Below, piece by piece: positions 33,449 to 43,384 of a stretch of 64,000 bases of DNA (positions are counted from its first letter, which is position 1; every line of letters starts with the position of its first letter). The position numbers and the translations under genes are program-made. The DNA lies in contig CAMDEA010000002.1 of the NCBI GenBank assembly GCA_945893045.1, positions 62,001-126,000 of the forward strand, read 5' to 3'. This DNA comes from Planctomyces sp. SH-PL62. Lineage in GTDB: Bacteria; Planctomycetota; Planctomycetia; Planctomycetales; Planctomycetaceae. The notes under the pieces are model-generated. The model made no database searches and was not told the origin of the DNA. It saw only the letters and a list, made by a program, of their open reading frames with translations.

Positions 33449-34696
33449 ATGTCTTCGGCTTCGATTCACAAAGCTGCTTGGGTCATTCCCGTCGATCGGC
33501 CGCCAATTGAGAACGGCGTGGTCGAAATTCACGACGGCTTTATCACAGCGGTTCGTCCGGCAAAGCGGCACGAGTCGTGTCACGATCTCGGCGACATGGC
33601 GATTCTGCCGGGTTTGGTCAACGCGCACGCGCACTTGGAATTCAGCCTCGTCGAACGACCGTTCCAGCCCGCTCGACCATTCACGGATTGGATTCGCTCG
33701 CTGGTCGCGTATCGCCGCCGCGAGTTCAGTTCGGATCCGAATACCAAACCGGAAGCGTTGAATGCTGGTTGGTATGAAGTCGCTATGGGCGGCTCGACTT
33801 TAGTTGGCGAGATCGCAACCGATGGTTGGTCGGCTTCAGCGTTCAAGGGGAACCCCACCGGCCCGCGCTTGATCGCGTTTCGCGAATTGATCGGGCTGCG
33901 TCCCGAAAGTGTGAGCGAACAGCTTTCGCTCGCGGAAAGATGGCTCAAACGGGAGGGCGAGGCTCCCCCGGCCAAGACGATGCAACCTGTCTACGGCTTG
34001 TCGCCGCACGCACCGTACAGCGTTGCGCCGGAGTTGCTGAGTCGCTCGGTCGAACTGGCGAAGCGATACGGCGCGCCGGTCGCAATGCACCTGGCCGAGA
34101 CGCGCGAGGAGTTGGAATTCCTCGCACATGGCCGTGGTGAGTTCGTCGAGATGCTCAAGTCGTTCGGTGCGTGGCCAGAGGACGGGTTGCCATTAGGACG
34201 TCGGCCGCTCGACATTCTGCGAACACTTACAGACGCGCCGCGAGCGCTGGTTGTGCATGGGAATTATTTGGCGGACGACGAGTTGGATTTCATCGCCGCA
34301 CGGCCACAGATGTCGGCTGTCTATTGCCCGCGCACGCATGAGTTCTTCGGTCACGATCCGCACCCGTGGCGTCAACTGCTGGCGAAGGGAGCGAACGTCG
34401 CGCTTGGTACCGATGGGCGAGGCTCAAATCCGGATCTGATGTTGTGGAAGGAACTCGTTTTTTTGCGCGACCGATTCCCCGACGTCGCGCCGAGCACTTT
34501 GTTGGAGCTTGGCACGCGGGCCGGCGCGCGGGCATTGGGCTTCGAGCACCATTGCGGAACGATCACGCCCGGCAAACGAGCGGACTTGGTGAGGATATTT
34601 CTGGGTCATCCGACGTCCAACGCCGATCCGCTCGAATCGTTGTTTGCGGCAGGCAACTTCCCCTATGGGGTGATTTGCGGTGGTGGGTTGGGATGA
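33449..34696 (+). CDS. amidohydrolase (aminohydrolase/ATZ-TRZ type)
   Basis: A 415-residue metal-dependent deaminase-fold protein. Metal ligands are NAHAHLEFS (HxH), SPHAPY, MHLAETREE (His), VVHGNYL (His) and ALGTDGRGSN (Asp), and the protein closes with GTITPGKRADLVRI. This is the subgroup containing cytosine, S-adenosylhomocysteine and aminodeoxyfutalosine deaminases; the last would fit menaquinone synthesis but no other Mqn gene is near. It starts 21 nt after the PIG-L stop and may be co-transcribed. Confidence 0.82.
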   Translation: MSSASIHKAAWVIPVDRPPIENGVVEIHDGFITAVRPAKRHESCHDLGDMAILPGLVNAHAHLEFSLVERPFQPARPFTDWIRSLVAYRRREFSSDPNTKPEALNAGWYEVAMGGSTLVGEIATDGWSASAFKGNPTGPRLIAFRELIGLRPESVSEQLSLAERWLKREGEAPPAKTMQPVYGLSPHAPYSVAPELLSRSVELAKRYGAPVAMHLAETREELEFLAHGRGEFVEMLKSFGAWPEDGLPLGRRPLDILRTLTDAPRALVVHGNYLADDELDFIAARPQMSAVYCPRTHEFFGHDPHPWRQLLAKGANVALGTDGRGSNPDLMLWKELVFLRDRFPDVAPSTLLELGTRAGARALGFEHHCGTITPGKRADLVRIFLGHPTSNADPLESLFAAGNFPYGVICGGGLG

Positions 34697-34699
34697 CGG

Positions 34700-36601
34700 C
34701 TATGAACTCTCGACTTCCGGCGGTCGGCCGGAGTCGATGGGTTCTCCGAGGCCGATGAGTCGCATCAGCTCGAGCGCGTTGCTGCGGCGGACGACGCCGG
34801 GGCGGAGCAGGTAATCGAACGTCATGCGGCCTTCTTCCAGCCGGTCCTCAAAGTGGACGTTCATGGCGATGTGGCCGAGCTTATCGACGATGTCGGTCAG
34901 CGCGAGATCGTGAGTCGTCACGAGTCCGACCGCGCCGCGGTGCAGCAGTTGGCGGATGATCGCCTCGGCTCCGACGCGGCGGTCGTGCGAGTTTGTGCCG
35001 GGCAGGATTTCGTCGATCAGGAACAGCAACGGTGTCTGGCCTCCCGTGCGTTCGACGATCCCTTTCAGACGCGAGATGACCGCGAAGAACAACGACGCAC
35101 CTTCGAGCAACGAGTCATGCACGCGAATCGACGTCGCGAGCACGAACGGCGAGAGCTTCAGCTTGGTCGCTCGCACCGGAGCACCCGCGAACGCTAGGAC
35201 GACATTGCTGCCGATCGTCCTCAGCAGCGTGCTCTTGCCGGACATATTCGAGCCGCTGACCATCACCAACTGCGGCTGTTTTCCGCAGCGAAAATCGTTG
35301 CGCACACTGCGATCTTCGGGAATCAACGGATGACCGAGGCCGACGGCATCGAACTGCGCCTCCGGGCCGGCGATCTCTGGGAACGGGTCGGCCGGATGCT
35401 CGAAGGCATAACCGGCCAGCGAACTGATCGCCTCGAACTGCCCAACCGCGTCGAGCCATTGCGCGATGCGCGGACCGATGGTCGCTCGCCAGCGTTCGAT
35501 CGCGTGCGAGAGCCAGATCGGCAAGCAAAGCAAGAACGCGAACGGCACAAAAAACTGATTGTGCAACGAACTGTCGAGCCACGCATCCAGCCGATGCAGC
35601 CGCCGAATTTGCCAGGAGGGCGGATGTCGCTGCGTGTCGAGCTGCGAACGCAACGCGGTCAGAAACGGCGTCTGAAATCGCTCGGCTTCCAGCACGTTGA
35701 GCACTTGCGACAGGATGGCCATCCCCGCCTCGGCTCGGTCGATGTCGTGAGCCACTTGCTGCAAAAATCCTCTGAGCGAGAAATGCAGAATAAGTTCGAT
35801 CGTGACCACCAAGGCGAAGTACGCGAGATGCCAGTCGAACAGCAGCCAGCCAAATCCGGTGAGCAACGCCGTGATGCCCAACAACCCCGCCGTCACCAGC
35901 AACGTCCGCGACAACAACCGCGGCGTACGCGACGCCCAGTCCTGCAACAGCGACTGGTCGATCGAGTCGTGGACCGCGGCCGGCAGCAGCGCCAGGTCTT
36001 CACGCAGATCGAGACGGCCGCGCAGCTCGTTGATCGCCCGTTGGCGGAAGTCGATGGCGGACGGACTGGCCGCGGATCGCAACCAATCGGCCAAGGTATC
36101 TTCACCCAGCCGCGTGCGCGCTCGGCAGAGAAGTTGGAACAGCGAACCCTTGCCGAACAGGTCGAGATCGAATTCGTAAGGATGATGCTCGTCAACGTAC
36201 CGTTCACCAATCGGCTGCGCGTCTTGCCAGCGATGCTCCAAGCGGTCGATGTTCACGTCGTGATACGCGATCCCTCGGCGGCAACGATCCAATCGTCGCA
36301 CCACTCGCTCGTGCCACGCGATCGCGATCGCGAACAGACCGAACGGAATCAAACACCACCAGAGAGCGACCTCGCTGGCTGTCAGCGACATGGCTGCCAA
36401 ACCCAGCCCGACGACAAACAGACCCAACCGCGATAACGACACCTTCCGGTCAATCTTGGCCAGCCGCTGCAACTCGATGAAGAATCCGTCTCGCCGTCGT
36501 TGATACTCGGCTCGCGCCGGCGACGAGGACGCAGACGACTCGCCGGTCGCAGGCAGGACGGAGATCGGATCAACGCTGGAAGCCAGTGCGGTCACGGTCA
36601 C
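34700..36601 (-). CDS. MutS-family ATPase with transmembrane segments
   Basis: A 633-residue protein. The C-terminal third is a MutS ATPase: Walker A GSNMSGKSTLLRTIG, the linker FVLATSIRVHDSLLEGASLFFAVISRL, Walker B LLFLIDEILPGTNS and THDLAL. The N-terminal half has hydrophobic pairs (LFVVGLGLAAMSL and WWCLIPFGLFAIAIAW, near 58-95; TLLVTAGLLGITALL and LAYFALVVTIELIL, near 245-285; FFVPFAFLLCLPIW, near 370), and mismatch-recognition and connector domains are not evident. It therefore belongs to the membrane MutS-like group rather than MutS1 or MutS2, with unknown role. The GTG start is tentative. It converges with the amidohydrolase gene. Confidence 0.8.
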   Translation of the reverse strand: MTVTALASSVDPISVLPATGESSASSSPARAEYQRRRDGFFIELQRLAKIDRKVSLSRLGLFVVGLGLAAMSLTASEVALWWCLIPFGLFAIAIAWHERVVRRLDRCRRGIAYHDVNIDRLEHRWQDAQPIGERYVDEHHPYEFDLDLFGKGSLFQLLCRARTRLGEDTLADWLRSAASPSAIDFRQRAINELRGRLDLREDLALLPAAVHDSIDQSLLQDWASRTPRLLSRTLLVTAGLLGITALLTGFGWLLFDWHLAYFALVVTIELILHFSLRGFLQQVAHDIDRAEAGMAILSQVLNVLEAERFQTPFLTALRSQLDTQRHPPSWQIRRLHRLDAWLDSSLHNQFFVPFAFLLCLPIWLSHAIERWRATIGPRIAQWLDAVGQFEAISSLAGYAFEHPADPFPEIAGPEAQFDAVGLGHPLIPEDRSVRNDFRCGKQPQLVMVSGSNMSGKSTLLRTIGSNVVLAFAGAPVRATKLKLSPFVLATSIRVHDSLLEGASLFFAVISRLKGIVERTGGQTPLLFLIDEILPGTNSHDRRVGAEAIIRQLLHRGAVGLVTTHDLALTDIVDKLGHIAMNVHFEDRLEEGRMTFDYLLRPGVVRRSNALELMRLIGLGEPIDSGRPPEVESS

Positions 36602-36815
36602 GGAAACTCAAAATGCGGCAAGGGAGAGCAACGCACGAACTCATAGCGGCGACCCGGTACTCCGGCAACAGACCGCGAAAGAACCGAAAAATCGGCGCGA
36701 CCGAACTCGCGAATTGTCCCCGGCTGCTTTGAGTTGTTAGCATCCGCTGGCTTTGATGCGTTTGGTTGGTCGATAATAAAAATCGTCAGAGCCTCCCACC
36801 TGCGAACTCCCGCCC

Positions 36816-39053
36816 ATGAACTCGCCTGCCTGTGCTTTCCGTTGTTGGCTTGTCAGTCACCGCGCGCGGTGGATTCTGAGCAGCCTCGTCTTACTGAGTT
36901 TCTCGACGACGGCGCACCCATTGGCCGCACAGGAAGCCGCGAAGACGCGGCCGTTTCATTTTGAAACCGATGTGGTCTCGATCTTGTCCCGCTTCGGCTG
37001 CAACGCTTCGGGATGTCACGGCAAAGCGGAAGGGCAGAACGGCTTCAAACTGTCGATCTTCGGATTCGATCCGCAAGCCGATCACGTCGCGTTGACCAGC
37101 GAAGGCCGCGGACGGCGCACGAATCCGACGGTCCCCGAAAAAAGCCTGCTGTTGCAGAAAGCGTGTGGCGACATGCCACATGGTGGCGGCGTTCGCATTC
37201 GCAAAGACACAGACGAGTACCGCACACTGCGGAATTGGATCGCAGTGGGCCTGCCATTCGGCGAGCCAACCGCGCCTCGCGTTGTCTCCATCACCGTTTC
37301 GCCGCGCGAACAATTGATGAAGTTGAAGACGACTCAACCACTGAAAGTCGTCGCCAAGTTCGACAATGGGATTGTGGAGGACGTCACTCGTCACGCCAAG
37401 TTCCAATCGAACAACGACGGCCTCGCGGGAGTTGATGAGCACGGCCTCGTCACGACCGGCGAGACTCCGGGCGACGTCGCGATCATGGCCAATTACCTCG
37501 GCGCGGTGGACGTCTTCCGAGTGCTGATCCCGCGACCGACGGACGCTTCTTCCGTCGCCCCACCGAGAACCGGAGCCAGTGTTGAGGGGAACTTCATAGA
37601 TCCACTCGTCGATGCCAAACTGACCAAGCTCAACATTCAACCGAGCGAACTCTGCTCCGACGAAGATTTTCTCCGCCGAGCTTTCCTCGATGTGATCGGC
37701 ACGCTGCCGAAACCGGTCGAGGTTCGCAAATTCCTCGACGACAAACGCCCCGACCGCCGAGCACGCTGGATCGACGATCTGTTCAAGCGGCCGGAGTACG
37801 CCGACTATTGGGCGCTTAAGTGGTCCGACTTGCTGCGCGTCGAACGGCCGACTCTGGGACATGCCGGAGCACACGCCTACTACCGTTGGATGCGCGACGG
37901 CTTCGCCACGAACAAACCGTTCGACCGCTTCGCTCGCGAGTTGTTGACAGCCGAGGGACTGCTGCGGGATCAACCGGCCGGCTACGTGTTCAAAGCGGTC
38001 AAACAGTCGGGCGAACAAGCCGCGACGATCTCGCAAGTGCTTCTCGGCACCCGCATCGAATGCGCGAAGTGTCATCACCACCCGTTCGACCGCTGGAGCC
38101 AAACCGACTACTTCGGTATGGAAGCGTTCTTCACGCAGGTCTCGTTCAAGCCGACTCCGCAAGGCGAGATGCTGCTGGCGAAAGACTCCGGAGCCACCAA
38201 GCATTCGCGCACCGGTGAGACGGTCTTTGCTCACGCGCTCGGCGAGCCATCGCCCACGCAATCACCCGACGGAGACCGTCGCAAGCTGCTCGCCGACTGG
38301 ATGACCTCGCCGAAGAATCCGTTCTTCGCGCGGAACCTGGTGAACCGGGTGTGGGCACACTTCCTCGGCCGAGGTCTCGTTGAGCCGGTCGATGACATGC
38401 GGCTGACCAACCCGCCAACAAATCCCGAACTGCTCGACGCGCTGGCCTCGCGATTCATCGAATCCGGCTTCGACGTCCATCAACTCATCCGCACGATCAC
38501 CGCCTCGCGAGCCTACCAGCGTTCCGCGCATCCCAACGCCACGAACGAGCGTGACGAACAGAACTATTCGCGAGCGTTGCTCAAGCGGCTGGATGCCGAA
38601 GTCCTCTTCGATGCCGTCTGCCAGGCGACGGGCGTCCCGGAAAAATTCAGCGGCGTTCCCGAAGGCTCACGAGCCATCCAACTCTGGGACAGCCAGGTCA
38701 ATCACTACTTCCTGAAGCTCTTCGGCCGTCCCGTCCGAGCCACCGCCTGCGAATGCGAACGCGCCACCGAACCGAGCGTCTCGCAAGTCCTGCATGTGCT
38801 CAATTCGCCCGAACTGCAATCCAAACTGTCTCACGAATCGGGAACGGTCGCCCGCCTCGTCCGCCGCTACCCGTCCGACAATTCCGCCTTGATCGACGAA
38901 CTCTACCTGACCGTCCAGAGCCGCCTGCCAACCGCCAACGAAAAGGCGGTCGCCACGAAATACCTGCAAGATCACGAATCCACCCGCCGCCAAGCGGCCG
39001 AAGATTTAGCTTGGAGCCTGCTCAATTCGTTGGAGTTTGTGTTCAATCATTGA
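36816..39053 (+). CDS. secreted DUF1549/DUF1553 protein
   Basis: A 745-residue planctomycete surface/periplasmic protein. Signal peptide about 1-39 (WILSSLVLLSFSTTAHPLAA). A cytochrome-like N-terminal segment FGCNASGCHGK has a Cys-x4-Cys-His spacing rather than CxxCH. A bacterial Ig-like domain (about 160-235), DUF1549 (about 255-460, with ECAKCHHHPFDRW, a real CxxCH) and DUF1553 (about 485-735, ending in NSPELQSKLS and LAWSLLNSLEFVFNH) follow. It is paired with a DUF1501 protein after a small gene, the standard planctomycete couple. Function is unknown; degradation of complex glycans is often proposed. Confidence 0.92.
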   Translation: MNSPACAFRCWLVSHRARWILSSLVLLSFSTTAHPLAAQEAAKTRPFHFETDVVSILSRFGCNASGCHGKAEGQNGFKLSIFGFDPQADHVALTSEGRGRRTNPTVPEKSLLLQKACGDMPHGGGVRIRKDTDEYRTLRNWIAVGLPFGEPTAPRVVSITVSPREQLMKLKTTQPLKVVAKFDNGIVEDVTRHAKFQSNNDGLAGVDEHGLVTTGETPGDVAIMANYLGAVDVFRVLIPRPTDASSVAPPRTGASVEGNFIDPLVDAKLTKLNIQPSELCSDEDFLRRAFLDVIGTLPKPVEVRKFLDDKRPDRRARWIDDLFKRPEYADYWALKWSDLLRVERPTLGHAGAHAYYRWMRDGFATNKPFDRFARELLTAEGLLRDQPAGYVFKAVKQSGEQAATISQVLLGTRIECAKCHHHPFDRWSQTDYFGMEAFFTQVSFKPTPQGEMLLAKDSGATKHSRTGETVFAHALGEPSPTQSPDGDRRKLLADWMTSPKNPFFARNLVNRVWAHFLGRGLVEPVDDMRLTNPPTNPELLDALASRFIESGFDVHQLIRTITASRAYQRSAHPNATNERDEQNYSRALLKRLDAEVLFDAVCQATGVPEKFSGVPEGSRAIQLWDSQVNHYFLKLFGRPVRATACECERATEPSVSQVLHVLNSPELQSKLSHESGTVARLVRRYPSDNSALIDELYLTVQSRLPTANEKAVATKYLQDHESTRRQAAEDLAWSLLNSLEFVFNH

Positions 39054-39102
39054 CACCAGCAGACAGTATGATGAGCAACGACCGAAGTTGCGGAAACCAA
39101 TC

Positions 39103-39351
39103 ATGACCGTTCAAACATTCCGAGACCTGCTTACCGCCCAGCCCTTTCAACCATTCCGGGTCGTGATGTCGAGCGGAGAGACTTATGAAGTCAAACATCC
39201 CGAAATGGCGTGGCTGACACGGACGAACATTTTGGTTGGCCTCGATGAAACGCGGCTGGGCGTTCCCGCTCGTTTCAAGATTTGTTCGTTGCTCCATCTG
39301 ACGGCGATTGAGCCGATCGAAGCCCCGGTGGCCGCACGCCGCAAACGCTGA
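39103..39351 (+). CDS. small hypothetical protein (planctomycete type)
   Basis: An 82-residue basic protein, opening MTVQTFRDLLTAQPFQPFRVVMSSGE, with a beta-rich middle and a C-terminal KR tail. No signal peptide or metal motif. It resembles short proteins often found as single genes in planctomycete genomes, none characterised. It lies between the DUF1549/1553 and DUF1501 genes, 49 nt after the former. The start at 39103 gives the compact conserved length; a longer in-frame reading would overlap the previous gene. Confidence 0.65.
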   Translation: MTVQTFRDLLTAQPFQPFRVVMSSGETYEVKHPEMAWLTRTNILVGLDETRLGVPARFKICSLLHLTAIEPIEAPVAARRKR

Positions 39352-39386
39352 CACTCGTTGACCTCGCACTTGCAAGGAATTTGATC

Positions 39387-40736
39387 ATGTCCTCATCCGC
39401 TCGATTTTGTGATGGCATTCAACGTCGTGATTTGTTGAAGGTCGGCTGCGCGAGCACTCTGACCGGGATGCTCTCGCTGCCGGAGTTGCTGGCCGGTCGA
39501 GCACGAGCGGCGGACGCGAACAAGGCCGCGCGGGACAAGGATGATGTGTCGCTCATCATTCTGTTTTTGAAAGGCGGCTTGAGCACGATCGACACGCTCG
39601 ATTTGAAGCCGGACGCGCCGCCGGAGTTTCGTGGCGAGTTCAATTCCATCGACACGACCGTGCCCGGAATGCGGATTTGCGAGCACTTGCCGCTGGTCGC
39701 CAAGCAGGCTCAGCACTTCGCGCTGTTGCGGTCGTTGACGCATCCCAATTCGGATCACGGCGGAGCCGACCATTACATGCTGACGGGCTATCAGCCGTTG
39801 CCGGGGTTTAATCCGAATCTCGTGCCGAACAATCAACGGCCGGCACATGGCTCGGTCGTCGCGAAAATGCTGGGGCCGCGCGGAGCGGTGCCGCCGTATG
39901 TCTGCTTGCCGAAGATGCACCCGTCGGCGGGATCGGCGTACCTCGGTTCGATCGCCGCGCCGTTTGTCGTTGAGGCAGACCCGAACGCTCCGAACTTCAG
40001 CGTGCCGGACCTCGTGCCGCCAGTCGTCGTTGATGGCTCGCGGCTGAACGACCGCCGAGCGTTGATGCGGCAGGTCGATCGCTTTGAGAAGTCGGCCGAG
40101 GTCGCCGCGAACTCGAAGGCGCGCATGACTTCCGCTTTCCGCGACAAGGCGTTTGATCTGATCACCTCGCCCGCAACGAAGGCTGCGTTCGACATTCATT
40201 CCGAAGGCGAAGCGTTGCGAAACGAATACGGCCGGCACTCGCTGGGGCAGAGCTGCTTGATGGCTCGGCGATTGATCGAGTCGGGCGTCCGCTGCGTGAC
40301 GATCGACCATTCCAACTGGGACACGCACAACGACAACTTCCGCGTGCTGAAAAACGAACTGCTGCCGCAACTCGACACGGGGCTTTCCACTCTGCTGAGC
40401 GACTTGGCCACTCGCAGCCTGCTGGGCAAGACGATGGTGGTCGTGATGGGCGAGTTTGGTCGCACTCCGCGCGTCAACAACAATGCTGGGCGAGACCACT
40501 GGGGTCCGGCCAACTGCATCCTGATGGCCGGCGGCGGTGTGCGCGGCGGACTGGTCGTCGGAGCAACAAATCCGAAGGGAGAGAAACCCGCCGCCGATCC
40601 CCGCAGCCCGGAAGACATGACGGCGACGATGTGCCATTGCCTGGGCATTGATCCCGATGCCGAATTCCATACGCCCGAAGGCCGCCCGGTGAAAGTGGTC
40701 AACAACGGCAAGGTGATTCATGAATTGCTGAGTTGA
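39387..40736 (+). CDS. secreted DUF1501 (sulfatase-fold-like) protein
   Basis: A 449-residue protein with a twin-arginine-type leader (QRRDLLKVGCASTLTGMLSLPELLAG) and the DUF1501 pattern: ILFLKGGLSTIDTLDLKPDAPPEFRGEF, LPLVAKQAQHFALLRSLTHPNSDHGGADHYMLTGY, TIDHSNWDTHNDNF, VVVMGEFGRTPRVNNNAGRDHWG, and HCLGIDPDAEFHTPEGRPVKVV at the end. The domain is related to alkaline phosphatase/sulfatase folds. ATG at 39387 is 9 nt after AAGGA. It is co-oriented with the DUF1549/1553 gene, its usual partner. Confidence 0.93.
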   Translation: MSSSARFCDGIQRRDLLKVGCASTLTGMLSLPELLAGRARAADANKAARDKDDVSLIILFLKGGLSTIDTLDLKPDAPPEFRGEFNSIDTTVPGMRICEHLPLVAKQAQHFALLRSLTHPNSDHGGADHYMLTGYQPLPGFNPNLVPNNQRPAHGSVVAKMLGPRGAVPPYVCLPKMHPSAGSAYLGSIAAPFVVEADPNAPNFSVPDLVPPVVVDGSRLNDRRALMRQVDRFEKSAEVAANSKARMTSAFRDKAFDLITSPATKAAFDIHSEGEALRNEYGRHSLGQSCLMARRLIESGVRCVTIDHSNWDTHNDNFRVLKNELLPQLDTGLSTLLSDLATRSLLGKTMVVVMGEFGRTPRVNNNAGRDHWGPANCILMAGGGVRGGLVVGATNPKGEKPAADPRSPEDMTATMCHCLGIDPDAEFHTPEGRPVKVVNNGKVIHELLS

Positions 40737-40883
40737 GCGATGACGCAACCGACAATTCCAGTTGCAACGTGACAGTCGAATCACGACAAGTCGCAATGTC
40801 ATTTGAAATTTCAGATTTCAAATTTGAGATTGGAAATCGGTTCACGGCGCACCCGCCGTCGATAGGACAAGGAGTGATCCCTC

Positions 40884-41492
40884 ATGCTTGGAGCGCATCT
40901 CAACCCGCAACAGTATCTCGCTCGCTGTGCCGAAGAATTTGGGCGGCTGGATCTCAGTCAGACGGCCGGGTTGGCGGACGAAATCTATTCGGCGTATCAG
41001 GACGGCCGGTTTGTGTTCATCTGCGGGAACGGCGGCAGTGGGTCGAACTCGTCACACTTCTGCGAAGACCTCGGCAAGAGCACGCTGCGGCGTGAGGACT
41101 TCACGAACGACAGCGTCAAGCGGTTGAAGGTGCTCAGCCTGACGGACAACACGCCGTACATTTTGGCGTGGGGCAATGACGAGGGTTTCGACCGCGTGTT
41201 CGTTGAACAATTGAAGAACTTCGCCTCACCGGATGACGTGCTGATTGCGATCAGCGGCAGCGGCAACAGCCCGAACATCTTGAATGCGGTCGAGTGGGGA
41301 AATCGCCACAACCTGCGGACGTGGGGCATCACCGGCTACGGCGGCGGCAAGCTGAAATCGCTAGCCAAGAACACCTTGCATGTGCCGTTGGATGACATGG
41401 GGATGGTCGAATCGATTCATCTCGTGTTGTTTCACTGGATCCTCAACGATGTCTACGGCCGGATTAACAAGGTTGGTCGCCACGCCGGCTGA
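40884..41492 (+). CDS. SIS-domain phosphoheptose isomerase-like protein
   Basis: A 202-residue SIS protein close to GmhA (sedoheptulose-7-phosphate isomerase). Sugar-phosphate-binding loops are [21 protein letters not shown] (residues 48-67) and [20 protein letters not shown] (about 115-135), with [10 protein letters not shown] at the C-terminus. The active-site His and Glu of GmhA are probably those in SHFCEDL and VESIH. AAGGAG at 40869 is the ribosome-binding site. Substrate inferred, not proven. A weak hairpin (41509-41525) follows. Confidence 0.85.
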   Translation: MLGAHLNPQQYLARCAEEFGRLDLSQTAGLADEIYSAYQDGRFVFICGNGGSGSNSSHFCEDLGKSTLRREDFTNDSVKRLKVLSLTDNTPYILAWGNDEGFDRVFVEQLKNFASPDDVLIAISGSGNSPNILNAVEWGNRHNLRTWGITGYGGGKLKSLAKNTLHVPLDDMGMVESIHLVLFHWILNDVYGRINKVGRHAG

Positions 41493-41508
41493 CCGTCCTA
41501 AGTATTTT

Positions 41509-41525
41509 CCGGCAGGCTCTGCCGG
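41509..41525 (+). terminator. possible terminator after the SIS gene
   Basis: CCGGCAG and CTGCCGG form a 7-bp stem with a 3-nt loop, 17 nt after the stop, but the following sequence (TTGCGGAGTTTTC) is only moderately T-rich. Confidence 0.35.
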
Positions 41526-41633
41526 TTGCGGAGTTTTCTGATATCTGTGCGCCGCGCAATCCGATGAATCCCGTCATCGGCGTTGCGCGCGATCGGTGAT
41601 CGCGGATCGCTGCTTCCAAGTGGTGTAGCCATC

Positions 41634-42395
41634 ATGTCTCGGCCAACCGCCAAAGAGACGTCAGATCGCGAGCGACTCGCCAGCCGCACTTCGTCACTGT
41701 CGGACGGCCAGTGGCACGAGACCAAAACTGGCGAGCTGTTTCGGATCGATTCCGTCCCACAGCCACGGAACTGGCTGGAGCTGCCGGGTCACTTGTCGGC
41801 GACAGAATTGAAGAGGCGGCTCTGGCACATGAGTCCTGGTCTATTGCCGATCGCGTCGTACATTTATCCGCACAAAGATCCGCTCTCTCCCACGTTTCAG
41901 AAGATCGCGGCCGGCTTGATCGTCGGCATCACGGCGTTGTTGCTGTGGCGCTATAAGACGATCCGTCGGAAAGGTGAGCAGTCGGAGTTAGCGGCGGTGT
42001 TTGGCTACTCGGTGTCGGTGCTGGCGACTTTGTTGTTGCTGCCGAAACATGCCGAGTTGGGGATGCTGGTGTTGTGCGTGCTGGCGTTTGGCGATGGCAT
42101 GGCGACGACTTGCGGGCTGTTGTTTCGCGGACCGACGCTGCCGTGGAATCGAGCGAAGAGTTGGGCGGGCACGTTTGCGTTCGTGGGGTTCGGAGGATAT
42201 CTGGCATCGCTCGCGTATTGGGCCGAATCACAACCGCGGGCAAGCTGGCCGATCGCGTTAACGTGTGGCTTTTCGGCGGCGGTTGTCGCCGCGTTTGCCG
42301 AGTCGCTACCTTCCCGCGTGAACGACAACGTGCGAGTGGGCATCTCTGCGGCTGTGACCGCGATTGCCACGCATGCCTTGGTCGTCGGGATGTGA
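41634..42395 (+). CDS. dolichol/phytol kinase-like membrane protein
   Basis: A 253-residue protein with a polar N-terminus (about 75 residues) and five or six transmembrane segments. FGDGMATTCGLLFRG and WAGTFAFVGFGG match the CTP-dependent lipid-kinase signature (SEC59/phytol kinase/CDP-diglyceride synthetase group), and AAFAESLPSRVNDNVRVGI the conserved end motif. Probably phosphorylates a polyprenol using CTP (family inference). The start at 41634 is the second in-frame ATG; ribosome-binding sites are weak for both. It directly precedes the ABC transporter genes. Confidence 0.75.
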   Translation: MSRPTAKETSDRERLASRTSSLSDGQWHETKTGELFRIDSVPQPRNWLELPGHLSATELKRRLWHMSPGLLPIASYIYPHKDPLSPTFQKIAAGLIVGITALLLWRYKTIRRKGEQSELAAVFGYSVSVLATLLLLPKHAELGMLVLCVLAFGDGMATTCGLLFRGPTLPWNRAKSWAGTFAFVGFGGYLASLAYWAESQPRASWPIALTCGFSAAVVAAFAESLPSRVNDNVRVGISAAVTAIATHALVVGM

Positions 42396-42417
42396 ACGCT
42401 GCGACTGCGAGACTTGG

Positions 42418-43371
42418 ATGAGCTGCCTGGAAGTCGTCGAACTGCGAAAGAGTTATGGCAGCGCGCGGGTCGTGGATGGCGTCAGCTTTACGGTCGAGGC
42501 CGGAGAAATCTTCGGGCTGCTCGGCCCCAATGGAGCCGGCAAGACGACGACCATGTCGATGATCGCCGGACTGCTCGAAGCCGACTCCGGTGACGTTCGC
42601 TTCGATGGCCGGACGCTGAAGTCGATGCCGCGAAACGCTCGTCGATTCTTGGGGATTGCGCCGCAAGACCTCGCGATCTATCCGGAGCTGTCGGCTCGCG
42701 AAAACCTGGAATTCTTCGGAAAGTTGTACGGCTTGCGTGGCGTGGCATTGCGACAGCGCTGCGACGAAGTGCTCGATCAGATCGGCCTCAATGAACATTC
42801 CGAGCGGCATTCGGGGCACTTCTCCGGAGGGATGAAGCGGCGGCTGAATTTCGGCGTCGCACTGATGCACCGGCCGCAGTTGTTGATCCTGGACGAACCG
42901 ACGGTCGGCGTCGATCCGCAGTCCCGATCGCACCTGCTGGAGTGCGTGCGACAAGAAGCCTCGCGGGGCATGGCCGTGATCTACGCCAGTCACTACATGG
43001 AGGAAGTCTCCGCTCTCTGCAGCCGCGTGGCGATCATGGATCACGGCGTCCGCTTGGCGATGGGACGGCTCGACGAACTGCTGGGCCAGATGCAGCAAGA
43101 ATTGGCGTTGCGAGTTCGTGGTCTATCGACGACGGCGTGCGAGCAATTGAGCGGGCTGATCGAAGCGAACGGCTCTCCCAACGGTGACGAATCACGGCTC
43201 GTGCTGCACCGGTCGGAGAGCCATTCGAGTGGCGACGGACTCATCAGGGAATTGCGGCGCGTGCTGGATGTGCTCGATGCGGAGAAGTCGGAACTGGTGT
43301 CCGTCGAAACGAATCAGTCGAACCTCGAACGACTGTTCTTGGAACTGACCGGCCGCAGGTTGCGGGATTGA
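42418..43371 (+). CDS. ABC transporter ATP-binding protein
   Basis: A 317-residue ABC-2-type ATPase. Walker A GPNGAGKTTT (about residue 41), Q-loop APQDLAIYP, signature FSGGMKRRLNFG, Walker B LLILDEPTVGVDP and the switch region IYASHYMEE. A C-terminal extension of about 100 residues is typical of exporters paired with NatB-like permeases. The permease gene starts 13 nt downstream. Start at ATG 42418, 22 nt after the kinase-like gene. The substrate is unknown. Confidence 0.93.
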   Translation: MSCLEVVELRKSYGSARVVDGVSFTVEAGEIFGLLGPNGAGKTTTMSMIAGLLEADSGDVRFDGRTLKSMPRNARRFLGIAPQDLAIYPELSARENLEFFGKLYGLRGVALRQRCDEVLDQIGLNEHSERHSGHFSGGMKRRLNFGVALMHRPQLLILDEPTVGVDPQSRSHLLECVRQEASRGMAVIYASHYMEEVSALCSRVAIMDHGVRLAMGRLDELLGQMQQELALRVRGLSTTACEQLSGLIEANGSPNGDESRLVLHRSESHSSGDGLIRELRRVLDVLDAEKSELVSVETNQSNLERLFLELTGRRLRD

Positions 43372-43384
43372 AGGACGTCGTCTG

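Noticed and set aside
35330-36891. Plus-strand frame opposite the MutS-like gene
   Set aside because: Gln/Arg-rich shadow with no domain; the MutS ATPase motifs are on the other strand.
39393-40802. 469-codon minus-strand frame opposite the DUF1501 gene
   Set aside because: Antisense shadow of a clear DUF1501 gene.
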